64,000 nucleotides of DNA from Callipepla californica brunnescens (Eukaryota; Chordata; Aves; Galliformes; Odontophoridae): contig JALIRH010000036.1 in the NCBI GenBank assembly GCA_023055505.1, forward strand, positions 4,712,001 through 4,776,000. The letters run 5' to 3'. This document shows, one piece after another, positions 11,231 to 22,765 of this stretch (position 1 is the first letter of the stretch; every line of letters starts with the position of its first letter). The translations under genes and the position numbers were made by a program. The notes under the pieces were generated by a model. That model was not told where the DNA came from and did not search any database. It saw only the letters and a list, made by a program, of their open reading frames with translations.

Positions 11231-11269
11231 CGGGCTGTGGAGGCGGGGGGAGGGGGACGGCGGGACCCG
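11200..11269 (+). other. RER1: RER1 noncoding first exon (3' boundary firm, start approximate)
   Basis: The GC-rich segment ends at a strong donor (GGACCCG/GTGAGT) at 11269. Splicing to the acceptor before 13893 would leave only CAACC between the junction and the RER1 start codon, so the 5' UTR must come almost entirely from an upstream exon like this one. The 5' edge is a guess from promoter motifs. Confidence 0.6.
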
Positions 11270-11455
11270 GTGAGTAGCGAGCCGGCCCGGCGGGCAGCGG
11301 GGCAGCCGAGCCGCGGGGGGGCGGGGGCGGCGAGATAGCGGCAGCCGGAGCACCGGGACCGCCGCGCCGCATCCCCGGGCCTGCCGCTCCCGCGCTGTGT
11401 CCGCCGCGCTCCGCTCCCGCAGTGTCACGCAGCGCCCGCGCCGCGCGCTGCTGCC

Positions 11456-11504
11456 GTTGTGTTGTGTTGTGTTGTGTTGTGTTGTGTTGTGTTGTGTTGT
11501 GTTG
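11456..11504 (+). repeat. (GTTGT)n pentanucleotide microsatellite
   Basis: Nine perfect copies of GTTGT plus a partial copy lie in the 5' part of RER1 intron 1, inside the CpG island. Perfect copies suggest recent length instability. The apparent Cys/Val/Leu-rich peptides from this stretch are translation artefacts. Confidence 0.95.
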
Positions 11505-13892
11505 GGCTTTGTTTTTCCTTTCCCGGCTCGGTTTCCGTTCCGCTGCTGTGTGGTTTCCAGTGTGTCCGTCAGCGCCGCGCGGGCGTTGCCAGGCCTGGGC
11601 TGCGTGCCGGCCGCTTTACGTTGGGATGCGCTTGGAGCGTTGAGGAAACGGACGTAAACTGACGGGACCTGCGCTCCCGTAGCGTTTCACGCTTGAGGAA
11701 GGTTTTCTCGTGGTCAGGGGTTTGTCTGAAGCCGCAGGAGCTGTGTGCGGTGTTGGGACGGAGGAGTTAGGTGACTTTTGGCCTCGAGAACTCAGCGATG
11801 TCATTTAGTTTGCAATTGCTATAGCGACACAGGTAAAAATGGCCTCGTGCTTGTGCTCGCCTGCTTGGCAGTTTGCACCTCTGCTGAAGAACACCATTTG
11901 TTTATTCTGTTAATCTTTGTACGTGCTTCTGGCTGACGGCTTTTGAGTTATCATACTTTGTTATGAGCGAGGAACCGCTGCTGTTTGGGTTCAGTTAATC
12001 CCCTACACAACAAGGCATGGCTGAGGTTTGTAGCTGTAGAGCAGCTCCTGTGCTGAAGGTGGCTTTCCTTGGTGCTTGTCAACTGCACGCGTTCCTTAAA
12101 TGAGTATCCTAAAACAATGAGAGCTACTAAGTTTAAGATTTTAACTTTGTCACGTGATGCTTTACTCCGCTACTCAGAGGAGCCCATGGGGTTTCCTTCA
12201 AGTCAAAGAGGCAGTGCTGGCTGCTTGCACTGCTTGGCCTGCCATGGAGGAGCTGCATGTGTCAAACAGTCACACGTAATGGCACGTACAGTGCCTCTGC
12301 ACTGAGCTGAGTGTCTGTTCCACCTGAAAGCTGTTGGCAGCTTTATTGGTGTGATTTGTGGCTTGGTCTGTGTAGGTTAAAGTTGAAGTTTGGAGTGGTA
12401 GGTGTGCTTGAAGAATGAATTTGCCAGGCATATAGTTGTGAAGTGAATATTAATCTGAGTTTTGATGTTTGCCATCTTCAGGGAGTTGACATTCCATCTA
12501 TTGACGATTGAATAACTTTTTTGTTGTGGTTTTATATTTTGGGACAGTTCAAACTCACTCCAAATAAAGCACAAACTGCTGCTCAGCTAATAGTGCTGAG
12601 TAATTTCGTTCTTCTGCAGTGCAGTGGGTGGGCAGAATAATAATGACTTCCTTTTTTCTGTAATTAATATGTCCATATCTTTTTTTTGTATGAGTTTCCA
12701 TCGGACTTATAGTAAAAAGTAGAACTAAAATGGACTGAATGTTCTGAAGCTCCCTGATCCTTTCCCTCTTTTCAGTTGTATCAGAACTCCTTTTTTCCTA
12801 CTTCCTATTTATTCCATAGGGTTTGGTTTTCAGATGTTTATAGGAAAATACTCAACTTTGAGGTCTTTGACTCCCCAGACTGTCCTCAGTCTCTGCTTCT
12901 CTATTGCAGTATCTAAACTATTGATATTTGTCTGAATTAGGAGCGTTTCACGTGGGTGTGTTTGTCATCTGAGGCTCTGGGGGTGTTAATGTCACAGTGA
13001 AAGTCCTCCAGCTGTCCCAGGGGTGGGCAGTCCCACCCCCAGGTGGGGACACCAGGAAGTAATGGCAGGGATTGCTTTTGATGATGTGGCAGACGTGTTT
13101 CTGTTTAGAATCCATTTCATTTTGTTTGCTTTATGTCTTCAGTGGACTGATAAAGCTTAGTTGGGCTTAACTCAGGAGTGAAGATCTTAAATTGGTATTG
13201 GGAACGTGTGCTTAAAAATAATTCCCTTGTATTTTTTTTTTGTATCTGGAGTCAGAATCCTTGCCCTGTTTATGTTTACAGCTTTACCAATACAGAAGAC
13301 TTTCCTGTGACTGCAGAGCCCTTCATTAGATAAGCACACTGAATCACGCTAGGAGTGTTTGGATTTAGGTGCTTACAACGAAGGTTTGTTTCTGTAACCA
13401 CGTGTGTTTGAAGTCCTAAGCTTAAATGCCCCACTGTCTGGTCACTCAGTGTTTGAGAATCTTAAGCAGCTTTTAAAAAAATACATATTTATTTTGGTTT
13501 TGTTCTTTGTCTTTAGACACTGAGCTGACAGGAGGGTGGTGCTGCAGTGCGTATCAGTGCTTAGATGCTATAACTCAGCTCCTGCTTTATCAAGGTGATG
13601 TCTGACAAGGCTCGTTCCTGCATTTCTGTGTGGACTTGTTTTTCCTTCTCTGAAATGGGTCGGATCCTCTTTTGCCTTTAGAAGTACTCTTTTCTTTACC
13701 TTCTTGATGAATTCTTCCAGAACTGAATTTCTTTCGGAATAAACATCATCTCTAAAAACACTTCATTAAAGATATATTTTTTTCAAGTAGGGTTATCCAA
13801 AAGAGCATAAGAACATAAGACATTCCGTACTATGAAGTCCCACTGAGCTTATATTTCTGTTTGAAATGTTACCTGTTGTTTTGTTTTCACAG
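11505..13892 (+). other. RER1 intron 1 (3' part)
   Basis: The intron runs from the donor after 11269 to the acceptor TTGTTTTCACAG at 13892. Composition falls from CpG island to ordinary AT-rich sequence by about 11.9 kb. I see no exon. A short GC-rich hairpin lies at 13020-13039. Confidence 0.7.
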
Positions 13893-13897
13893 CAACC

Positions 13898-16622
13898 ATG
13901 TCAGAAGGGGACAGTATTGGTGAGTCTGTCCATGGAAAGCCTTCTGTGGTCTATCGATTTTTCACAAGACTTGGGCAGGTTGGTTTCTGTGGGATTTCTC
14001 TGACTCCTTTAGAAGCAGGACTCAGTCTGAAATGTCATGAGTTTAAGAGGTTGGATGGGCTGCTGGAAGACTAAAATCTGTACAAAAGATTCTATTTGAA
14101 ATGTTTTTAAAATAGACAGCAAATATTGTAATGCATTGTTCAGTGGAATGTTTAATGTGTACGTATGACACTGCACAGTGGAGATATGTTCTTATCATCA
14201 AAAAATGTTGCTTCTGTTCCTTGTCAGAGTAATGTTAAGGAATGTAAACTGAAGGGGGATAAACAATGAGAGACTTAAGATCTAGGTTTCTTTCTGATGC
14301 TGCAAGTATTAGGAGCTGGGATTTTTTTTTTTTGCCTTTATGGAATTACAGAGCTTGTATTTTCAGTGTCGTGTCAGTATGTTTGTAATTAAAGTTAATT
14401 GTGGTAAGAATGTCTCATGTTACTCTCCTTCCCAAAATATATTTACAGGTGCTTACTATTTCTTATGTTGCCTTGAAACGTGCATTATTCACTGGGTGTT
14501 GTATATTTTACAGCTGTGTACTTTGCATCTCTTCCCAGATCTACCAGTCCTGGTTAGACAAATCTACTCCATATACTGCAGTGCGATGGATTGTAACTTT
14601 GGGTCTGAGTTTTATCTACATGATTAGAGTTTATTTACTGCAGGTGAGAAAACTGGGCTTACTGATCAGACGGTTTTAGATATCAGTAGTGTTCTGTTTC
14701 ATGTGTTAGGAGGATTTCTGGAATGACATTGTGTGTTACCAGAACACACTGAAGGTAAATCAGTCCGAAGAGCAAGCGCTTGCTGGTGTTAAAACTTTTG
14801 GCTTCAGACAAAAGAATTGAGAACTATTACTTTTCTACCAGCTTACAAATAGTGGAGAACTACTTTGTTTTGTTGATGTTGCTTTGTTTTTAAGAAGAAA
14901 ACTTCTCATGTGAATATGAGGATTTAGAGAAGCACTTATGAAGGAAGCAGAAAGCGAATTGTTTAATTGAAAATGTCTGAGAGTGGTGTTCTGGAGGTCC
15001 TTAAACTTTGCTCTGTTTCTTTCTTCAGGGTTGGTACATTGTGACATATGCCTTGGGAATCTACCATCTAAATCTCTTTATAGCTTTCTTGTCGCCAAAG
15101 GTAGATCCTTCTTTAATGGAAGATTCAGGTATGTTTAGCTGTTCATTCTGCAACAGTTTTGAGCTTAGTCAAATTCCCAGCTCACTTTGTCTGATACTGT
15201 AATGTAAGGATGCACAATTTCAGCCTGACATTGTATTCTTCAACTTGTCAAGTCGTATGGGGTTTCTGCATTAGGAATCGCTATAAAATTTGTCTTAGAA
15301 GTGATTCTTTTCCAGGTCTTCAGGTGTTAGTCTTCATTTTGACCTAAGTTCTCCCTGTGCTAACTCAATGACCTAGAACTCATTTCCTATACCTTTTTTT
15401 TTATTAATGGGAAGCCAACCCTGTTGCATTAACACCAAAGCAGTAACTGGAATCTGTGTGTAACGGTGAGAGAAGATGACTGTCATTTCTTCTCCTTCAG
15501 ATGATGGTCCTTCCTTACCTACAAGGCAAAATGAGGAGTTCCGGCCTTTCATTAGAAGGCTCCCAGAGTTTAAATTCTGGTGAGTCCATCTGTCTGCCCA
15601 CGTTCTATTTCTGAAATGTGTAAATATCTGCATTAATTAACGGTGACTGGTGTTGAAGGATTAATTGTTGATGCTATTTTTAAGGCACTCGGCCACTAAA
15701 GGCATCCTGGTTGCTATGGCATGCACATTCTTTGAGGCTTTCAACGTTCCTGTTTTCTGGCCAATCCTTGTGATGTACTTCATTATGCTGTTTTGTATCA
15801 CTATGAAGAGGCAAATCAAGGTAATTTGCTAAGAACAGAGCTTAGCTTTGTGGTGTCAAAATGTACAGTATTGTTCCAACCTCTTATCCAGTGAACTGCG
15901 TTAGAAGTATTAAATATGTTGTGTATGTTTCTCTAGAGATGCTTGAACACCTAACACTTGAACATCAGCTGTGTGTGAGCACAAAACAAAAATGCTTGGA
16001 GAAAAAGCCTTCATGTACTCTACATACAAAATGTGATGCTTACTTTTTAATGTTTTTTTTTTAATGAGTCTTACTCCTTTCTGAGGTTAACCATCACTGC
16101 TTTTAGAGAAGAGGTCTTTTAGAGGCTCTGGTGGGTGACAAAGGAGCTCTGAGTTTGTGTGAGCGAGTTGAGAAAAACACATGCAAATCTTTCTGGCACA
16201 TTTATAAGGAAATTCTTAATGCTTGTTGGCATTTTAAAAGGAGAATCATTTTTCTTTCCAGAAGCTCAGAATTTTGAAGTACCATTGCTCAGAAATGTAA
16301 ACTAAGTGATAAGTAGAATTCAGTGTCCTGTGCGTGCTGTTTGAGCATAACCAAATTTGAAATTTGGGCTCAGAGCATTATTTAAAGGTAAAATGGTTTT
16401 TGATTAGCTACTGAAATGCTGTAGAACTTTCTCCCTAGAGGACTCTGTCAGTTATATTATGTGTTATGAGACATTTTTTGTAAACATTATCTAAATTTCT
16501 TGCCTCTAAGAATTCATATTTTTTCTTTACAGCATATGATAAAGTACAGATATATACCCTTCACACACGGCAAGAGGAAATACAAAGGGAAAGAAGATGT
16601 GGGAAAGACCTTTGCTAGCTAG
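13898..16622 (+). CDS. RER1: RER1, Golgi-to-ER retrieval membrane receptor
   Basis: The complete coding sequence is in six exons: 13898-13978, 14539-14643, 15029-15128, 15501-15579, 15685-15820 and 16533-16622. All have GT-AG borders and consistent phases, giving 591 nt and 196 aa, the usual RER1 length. The start [16 protein letters not shown] and end [10 protein letters not shown] match vertebrate RER1 almost residue for residue (family recalled, not aligned). The start has A at -3 and exon 2 carries only five untranslated bases. The protein is cytosolic at both ends with four membrane segments, in two hairpins at about residues 42-84 and 123-162. A charged loop (about 86-121) carries [17 protein letters not shown], and a basic tail follows. 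RER1 acts in the cis-Golgi and COPI vesicles, binding polar residues in transmembrane domains of ER proteins and unassembled subunits and returning them to the ER. Nothing is truncated or frameshifted. Downstream PEX10 is convergent. Confidence 0.97.
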
Positions 16623-17590
16623 AAGGTGCAATCAACCTTTTGACCAATTCTACTTATATCTAAAGGAACGATTTTTGAGCCATTGTAACAATGCCTTTTT
16701 TTCTTCATAAAAATGATTGAGTTGTGACAAAGCAGTTGAAGTTTCATTTTAAGAGGATCTCGCTACTTTTATCTGAAGTATCAGTTGCTCGAAGAAACTG
16801 GCATTCTAACCAACTTGCTTTGAGTTTCTCTTTTGTAAGAAGTTGGAGAAGCTTTGGATAATCCCTTGGATTTGGGATAACGGATTTCTTTCAGGATCCA
16901 TTGCACTGGAGAGGTGGATGGCTTTGGGTTTCATGTTTTCTCTTAGTTCTCAGAATCACCCTGAAGTGCTGTGCACGTATGTGGGGGGAAAAAAGTCAGG
17001 TGGCACACATGATGCTGTTTTCTGCTTCATGGCCGTGCGCTGTTTTCATATAAAAGTTGGCAGTCCCACATAGATGCCAGTTTGCTAAATGCATGGTATC
17101 ACTGAGTCATATAAACAGAAAAAGAAATCTACAAATGTAAGGACTTTGCAGTAGGGAGAAAAACACACACAGCTTCTGAAGTAACTCATTTCTGTTAGGT
17201 TTTAATGCCAGTTTCACCATTACATCTCCTAGCAGATGCTGAAATTGGGTTCCTTCACGATGACTCAAAGTTTTGTTCAAAATCTATTCCGATGTCCTTC
17301 GAGGACCTGGAATTCTATATATATTAATTATTTTTAGTTGGAATTTATTTCATACCTGAGGGTTTCTTGATTAACTTAAGCCGACTTTATGCAGCCCCTT
17401 CAGAGTATACTCAGACTGGCCATAGGAGACAAACTTTGTGGGTTTTAATGAAGATTTTCATTTTCTATAGTTAAAAAGAAATCAGATAAATGACCTGCAT
17501 GTAAACTTTTTCATGTGATACAACTGCAGTTTTATTAAGTGACTTTTTAATTCCAAAATTTATTAAAAGACAGTGTCCCCCTTTGCTTGT
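16623..17590 (+). other. RER1: RER1 3' UTR (approximate)
   Basis: AT-rich sequence with stops in all frames follows the stop codon. There is no canonical AATAAA before the ATTAAA at 17562-17567, which is followed by a C/T- and G/T-containing stretch and is the best poly(A) candidate. A CATAAA variant near 16706 could serve a short isoform. The end is not certain. Confidence 0.5.
17562..17567 (+). terminator. RER1: candidate RER1 poly(A) signal (ATTAAA)
   Basis: ATTAAA is the commonest variant poly(A) signal, and it lies about 940 bases after the RER1 stop, a plausible 3'-UTR length for this gene. Chance occurrence is possible. Confidence 0.4.
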
Positions 17591-19740
17591 TCTCTATTAT
17601 CTTTATATATATATGTGTAGATAAATTCTCATAGTATTTATGGATTCTTTGCAGTAGTGATTACCCTAAGAATTTATCTTCATGTGACCTATTTTAGATC
17701 TTCAGGGAACGTTCTCTGGAGAAAGGTAGAAAAAGTTCAGCTCTTCAAAGATTCTAAAAGGAGAATAGCATCAACTTCAACTGATGCCTTGCTGGAAAAT
17801 GTATGTAGGAGCCCTTTGATGTGACTTTGTTGAGTGAAGTCATGGTGCCCGAGGATTCAGCCTGTGCTACACCTTGAAAACTGAAAGGTAGTTGAAGTTG
17901 ATGTTGGCCTGGTTTATGTTTGTCAGCGTGTGTTTTCCTTAGCAGTATGGGAACTAGCCCAACTTCAAATTACACAAACACTGTACCTGGAAAGGGCCTT
18001 ACAGAAGTAACAGTTGTGGACGTTTGTAGTTCTTTGCCTGAAAGTCTGAAAGCTCTAACTTTCCTCGCAGTTCTTCTTGGTAAGGAGAACACTTACAACG
18101 CAGTCATTTCCTTAGCTGCTCACATCTTGAGTCATACGGACCATTTTTCTCCCACAGTTGTCTTTATAGTTTTAAATGTGGGGATGCCTGATTTCTTTTC
18201 TAGTGTAAGAAGGGGCAGATATTGCAGCTCTGAAAATCGACTTTTGTACAGTAATCCTGAAGTGCTTGCACAGTTACTTTTCTCTTCTGTCTGTAGGTAC
18301 AAAGAAACATTCAACTGATTTTATTTGAGGATCTATGATAACGTGTGAACATTTAATAATTAACTAGCTAACTAGTATCTCTGCGGTACAAATAACTGTT
18401 AACAGAAGTGCTCTTACTGTAGATTGCCCCTCCCAACCCATGTTTGGTGCTACTTGTGCAAGATTTATTCAGACAAGCTCACGATCTGGCAGTAGATCAT
18501 ATGGATTTCCCTCTCCATCTGTATTGAAGAAATAGAAACAACTTCCTCTTGCACATACTATGCGAGAAGATGTGTTATTAACAGTCTTAATTTTTCCCTG
18601 CTGCTCTAAATACTTAGGGAAGTAAACTTGATGAGGTGGTGCTGCTGTGTCCCTCGTTTACACTCTAACATACTGGCTCTGCCTAAACAGTTCCTGTTGC
18701 CATAAAGAGAGTCGAGGGCTTGTGGCTGAGATCAGCTCCTTCTCTGTTTGACTTCAGAAAAGGCCATGCAGATAAAATGAGCTGTTATAAAACTAATGTG
18801 TTACAATTGGGCATAGTAAACTATGTTACTATGTACTAATAGTTTACTTTTAGTATCTGTAGTGGAACTGCTCAGCCACAGCTTGCAGCAGTGGTGGAGC
18901 ACCTCGTGGGCAGGCAGGGCCAGCCCAGGGAGCTCAGGTGCTGCAGTGGAGCTGAGTGGCAGGAAGGGAAGGAGCCAGGATCCACCCCTTCCCAGCCCTC
19001 ATTTAAAGGCTGGCAGTGGGAGCAAGGGGGTCTTGCTGGAGATCCCTGTGTGCCTGAGGCCTTCTGAAGGAAAGCAGCGTCTTGGCCTTTATTTCTGTGT
19101 CCACTGCTGTTGCACTGGAGCAAATCCTCTTGCTGCGGCCTGGGGTTTTGCTGCACTGCTGTCGCTGTTGTGCTTTCCATCACGTTACATGTACACGCTA
19201 GGACTTTGTTGAGACACTTCATACATTGCTGTAGTCTGAGTGTCTGGAATACTTGATTCAAATATTTGTATTAACAATGGTGGAGTTTTGAGGCTGGAAG
19301 GTCAATGTTCATTCATTACTGTGCAGAACAACACGCATTCTGCATTACTTTAAGCTTGCATTTGTTGCTTCTGTTGATCTAGGGAGGTTATGTCAAGTCG
19401 GAGAAACCTGCTTTGTTGTTAGCTTTACTATGAAGACTGAATGGTACATGAATATCTTTATCACCAGAAATCCCACTGCAGTTGAAGTAAGGACTTGCTT
19501 ATGTCCTCTGATATTGTTTTCCTTTTCTCCTGAATCTACAGCATGGACTCTTGTAATGTTAATTACATAAAGGGAGTCTCAGAAATAGTAAAATGTTACT
19601 AATGCCTTAAGCACATGATGAAAGGTTGCAAGACTTCTTACATTTAGAGACAGTGGCTTACATTTTTCATTGTCCAAGGTGAAGACTATCACACTTACTT
19701 TAAGCAACTTTTAGAAAGTCATTTTTAATATAGTCAACCA
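17591..19740. other. intergenic gap between convergent RER1 and PEX10 3' ends
   Basis: I see no supported exon. The longest plus-strand open frame (17920-18318, 132 codons) resembles no family I know and lacks exon context. A GC-richer patch at about 18870-19160 is open in both strands, but this looks like composition rather than coding. Distal poly(A) sites of RER1 could extend into this interval. Confidence 0.5.
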
Positions 19741-19772
19741 TAATGCAAGAAATGGGAAGAGGCAGAAATAGG

Positions 19773-19778
19773 TTTATT
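19773..19778 (-). terminator. PEX10: PEX10 poly(A) signal
   Basis: The plus strand reads TTTATT, so the minus strand has AATAAA about 147 bases after the PEX10 stop codon. Cleavage would fall near 19750. It is the first canonical signal downstream of the stop and gives a short 3' UTR. Confidence 0.65.
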
Positions 19779-19924
19779 TTGTAAAACAGGAATGAAGTGC
19801 CACCTTGTACAGGCAGTTACCAGTTTTACAATAAAGTCTTGTTCTTGGACTAACCTGAGCTGTATGACCACTCTGTAAAAAGGTGTGAGAGCAGAGGCCC
19901 TTGTGATGAAACAGGACTTCTCCT

Positions 19925-22765
19925 TCACAGCTGATAGTGGCGTAGGTAGATCAGTTTCTGAGGGTGAAACTTCTCTCTGCACAGTGGACATTCTGTCTAC
20001 AAAAAGAAAAGAGATCATCTAAATCGCTGTATTTAAAAGGTTAAAAATAAAGAAAAAATCCAGCTGTGTTAAACAACGACTAGAAAATGAGCTTCTGTAA
20101 CAGCACACGTTTTCCAGTTCAGTCTGCATTGCGTGCTTCACCACGTAAAGCTCGGAAAGGAAACCTCGCTTAAAGAGCAGCTTTGGTTTCCTGCAGGAAG
20201 GTCTCATGAACTTTGAGTTCCCTGTCACTGTGTGTTGAACTTGCACATCCAGCTGGAACTTTGTAACATCTGCTGCCTCCACTGAACAACAGCTGAGTAC
20301 TGAAAGTTGCTAACTGTACAGTGGGAAGAAAGGCAGCTTGGTTTGTGCTGGGAAAGCAGTAAATGATTTGGACTACCTGATTCTGTTCTACTGGAACTGT
20401 ATTAGTATCAGTGCCAGAAGATTTAAGTAGATCTAAAGCAGCTGCAGTAATACATGAGTTACAGCACTGGCCTAGGCTCTGTGGCAAAGATTTTATTTGT
20501 AAGTAGCTGCTTTTTTTTTACAAGCAGTTCTTACTTGTAAAATAAATGAATAATGCCTTATTCCAGGACAGCTGTAACAAACCTTAACGGATGAAAAATG
20601 TCTTCTTTCATTAATCCAGACCAAAATCATCTTTAGTTAGTTCAGTTATGTTGTAACTTGCTCCTTTTTACTGGAAATCAGAACGTTTATCAGTTCTGTT
20701 CTTTGCAGTCAGAATTACAGCCTAGGTCTTTATTGTGATTGTGACCGACTTCCCCAGTTAGTTCAACTGCATTTCAGTGTCAGAGTCAGAAAAATTTCAT
20801 TTACCTTATCAAAGTAATACATAATCATTATATTCAATTACAATATATAGATCCTACTAAACATTTGGGGGGGATTTGTAGTGTCTTAGAGACAGAAAAG
20901 GTATTATTTCAACAATGAGCTCGATGGGTATTTTCAAGTAGCAGTTTCATAATGTTTACTCCTTCCTTGCTCTGTTTATCGCACTGTACTTACTCTGGTG
21001 TTACACCACTCCGTGATGCATTCCCAGCAGAACAGGTGCCCACAAGGTGTGGCTGTTGTGTGTCTCCGTTCCTCCAAGCACAAAGTGCAGCGGGACTGGC
21101 GCCCAGGAGTTTTTTCCTTTATTGTATTTCTAATCAACAGAGACCACATAGAACAAATTAATACCTGCCTGCAAGAAATCCTTGTTAATGCAGGATCTTG
21201 TACTAACCCTTCCTGTGACAATTCCATACATGAAAGCAAAGTGTGAAAACTAAGATATGTTTAACATGGTGAGCATGTCAAATGTGACTCTACATCAGGT
21301 TCCCTCTTAAGAGGTAATTTCAGTGCTCTCCCTGTTTGTGAAAGCCATTACGTGTCCCACCATTGCTTCTGCCTTTCCTATTAAGTAAAGATCAACGTAC
21401 TTCTGCACAGCTAGGTTGCGGTGTAGCTTCCATTCCTGCCTAGCTCTCTGCTTCTGTTGGAAGCTGTATATCTGAACACCAATTGTCAGAAGAAGATGGA
21501 AGACTGAAATTATTCCAAGAAACTTGTAACTTGATTGGATGCTCTGATCTTCTCCTGGTAGTCTTCCAAAGTGCAGCTGCAAAATGCACACAAATAGAGA
21601 TGTTGAGTTGCTTCAGTTTTAGGAAACTATGCCTTTCCTTCCCCCATAAGCAATAAACCCTCCATCTCCTCACCCAGTCTGCGCTGCCCACATTATAATC
21701 AGTGAAATTCTATATCCCTTTTATGCACACTGCATCCCAAAAGAAGCCAAAATACTGCACGTAATCTTCACACAATTAATAGATGCACTCACGTATCTGA
21801 TTCCTGCGATTCTTTTAGATAGGTGGTAGAAAGTGCCACGTATGTAGAACAGTGCCAGATGTAGTCGATGAAGCAAAGGAATGGCTTGTTTAAGAAGGTA
21901 CACGACTTGTAGGACTGTTTTCCTCTGTTGTTCTGGAAGCTCCCTGACTTGTTTCTGAATCCAGCTTCGTATTAAGCTCCTACCGGACAAGCCAAGTGCT
22001 GGGTTGCTTTGCAAGGTTCTGGACTCGTCATCTTCTATCTGCAGCTCATGTTCCAGGTGCTGCAATCCCTTTTCTAAGTAGTAGGGTACCACAGTATGAA
22101 GAGAAACAAAGATGGCCCGTTGAAGAAAGGAGGGCACCTTCTTCTTGGTTGGATCAACTTGAACTATGTTGACGTATTCTTCACCCAGAGTCTGATAACC
22201 TAGATGTGTGTAGCAGAAAATAGTATCAGAGTGTATGGCAGAGCAGCTGCTAAGTTTTGGCATTCAAAACCACGATAGCTGCGTTTTCTGTTGAGTGATG
22301 TGAGCAACGTATTTATGTCAGTATTCCCTACCTGCAACGGTTTTAAACTTAAGGTACCAAACGAAGCCCGGGCACGTTACCTGACAGGGTGGTGAGGGCG
22401 AAGTAAGCAACGTCAGAGAGCAGCTCGATCTCCCTCCTCCACTCCAGCCACTTCTTAGCCCCTAAGCGACCAGGATCGTTACGTTAAGTAAAACTCGTAC
22501 CGATCTAAATAAACCCTCCTCCCACAGCAGCCCGCGTTCCCGCCCGGCCCCGTGAGGCAGCGCGCAGCCGGGCGGCTCCCAGAGGAACGCCGCCGTCCCC
22601 CCCCCCCGCGTCACCTCAGCACAGCACCGTTCCCGCTCGAGCGGACGCGTTACCCGCGACGCCGTGCAGCGCGGTGCCGGCCCCGCTGCGCAGCCCGCCC
22701 CGGTACAGCTCGTCCTTCTGCCCGCAGCGCACCAGCCGGGCGGGCCCGGCGGGACCCAGCGCCAT
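19925..22765 (-). CDS. PEX10: PEX10, peroxisomal RING E3 ubiquitin ligase
   Basis: The complete minus-strand coding sequence is in six exons: 22765-22654, 22461-22381, 22199-21793, 21576-21401, 21129-20994 and 19996-19925. All have GT-AG borders and compatible phases, giving 984 nt and 327 aa, against 326 for the common human form. Recognisable segments are [12 protein letters not shown] near the N-terminus, [25 protein letters not shown], and a C-terminal RING. The C3HC4 set is complete: C273, C276, C288, H290, C293, C296, C307 and C310, followed by [15 protein letters not shown]. Residues about 18-250 form the Pex2/Pex12-type membrane domain. In the peroxisomal membrane PEX10 works with PEX2 and PEX12 to ubiquitinate the import receptor PEX5 for recycling. 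The chosen ATG has G at -3 and G at +4. An in-frame upstream ATG at 22816 would add 17 residues but probably lies at or above the transcription start. No disabling change is seen. Confidence 0.97.
20020..20970 (-). other. PEX10 intron 5, largest intron
   Basis: This intron separates the RING exon ending at 20994 from the last exon starting at 19996. It splits the RING domain between C296 and C307. I see no additional exon. A 105-codon open frame at 20487-20170 on the minus strand resembles nothing known. Confidence 0.75.

Larger units (their letters stand above)
10640..11660. promoter_or_regulatory. CpG island, presumed RER1/MORN1 bidirectional promoter
   Basis: About 1 kb of very GC-rich, CpG-dense DNA separates the RER1 first exon on the plus strand from the MORN1 side on the minus strand. 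It has no obvious TATA box. It carries an E-box CACGTG (11002), a reverse CCAAT box (11049), a GC box (11067), a perfect NRF1 palindrome (11113), a GCGGAAGTGACG ETS/CRE-like element (11192) and a GCCGCCAT YY1-type site (11221). This is the usual architecture of a housekeeping bidirectional promoter. RER1 and MORN1 start within a few hundred bases of each other in mammals (recalled synteny). Long open frames here on both strands are artefacts of high GC. Confidence 0.75.

Noticed and set aside
10452..11372. Long open frames on both strands in the CpG island (up to 143 codons)
   Set aside because: High GC removes stop codons. The peptides are low-complexity Pro/Ala/Arg mixtures with no domain, and the region has promoter features.
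11397..11662. Cys/Val/Leu-rich ORFs over the pentanucleotide array
   Set aside because: They are direct translations of (GTTGT)n inside RER1 intron 1.
17920..18318. 132-codon ORF downstream of RER1
   Set aside because: No recognisable family and no exon context. It lies between convergent gene ends where long chance ORFs are possible.
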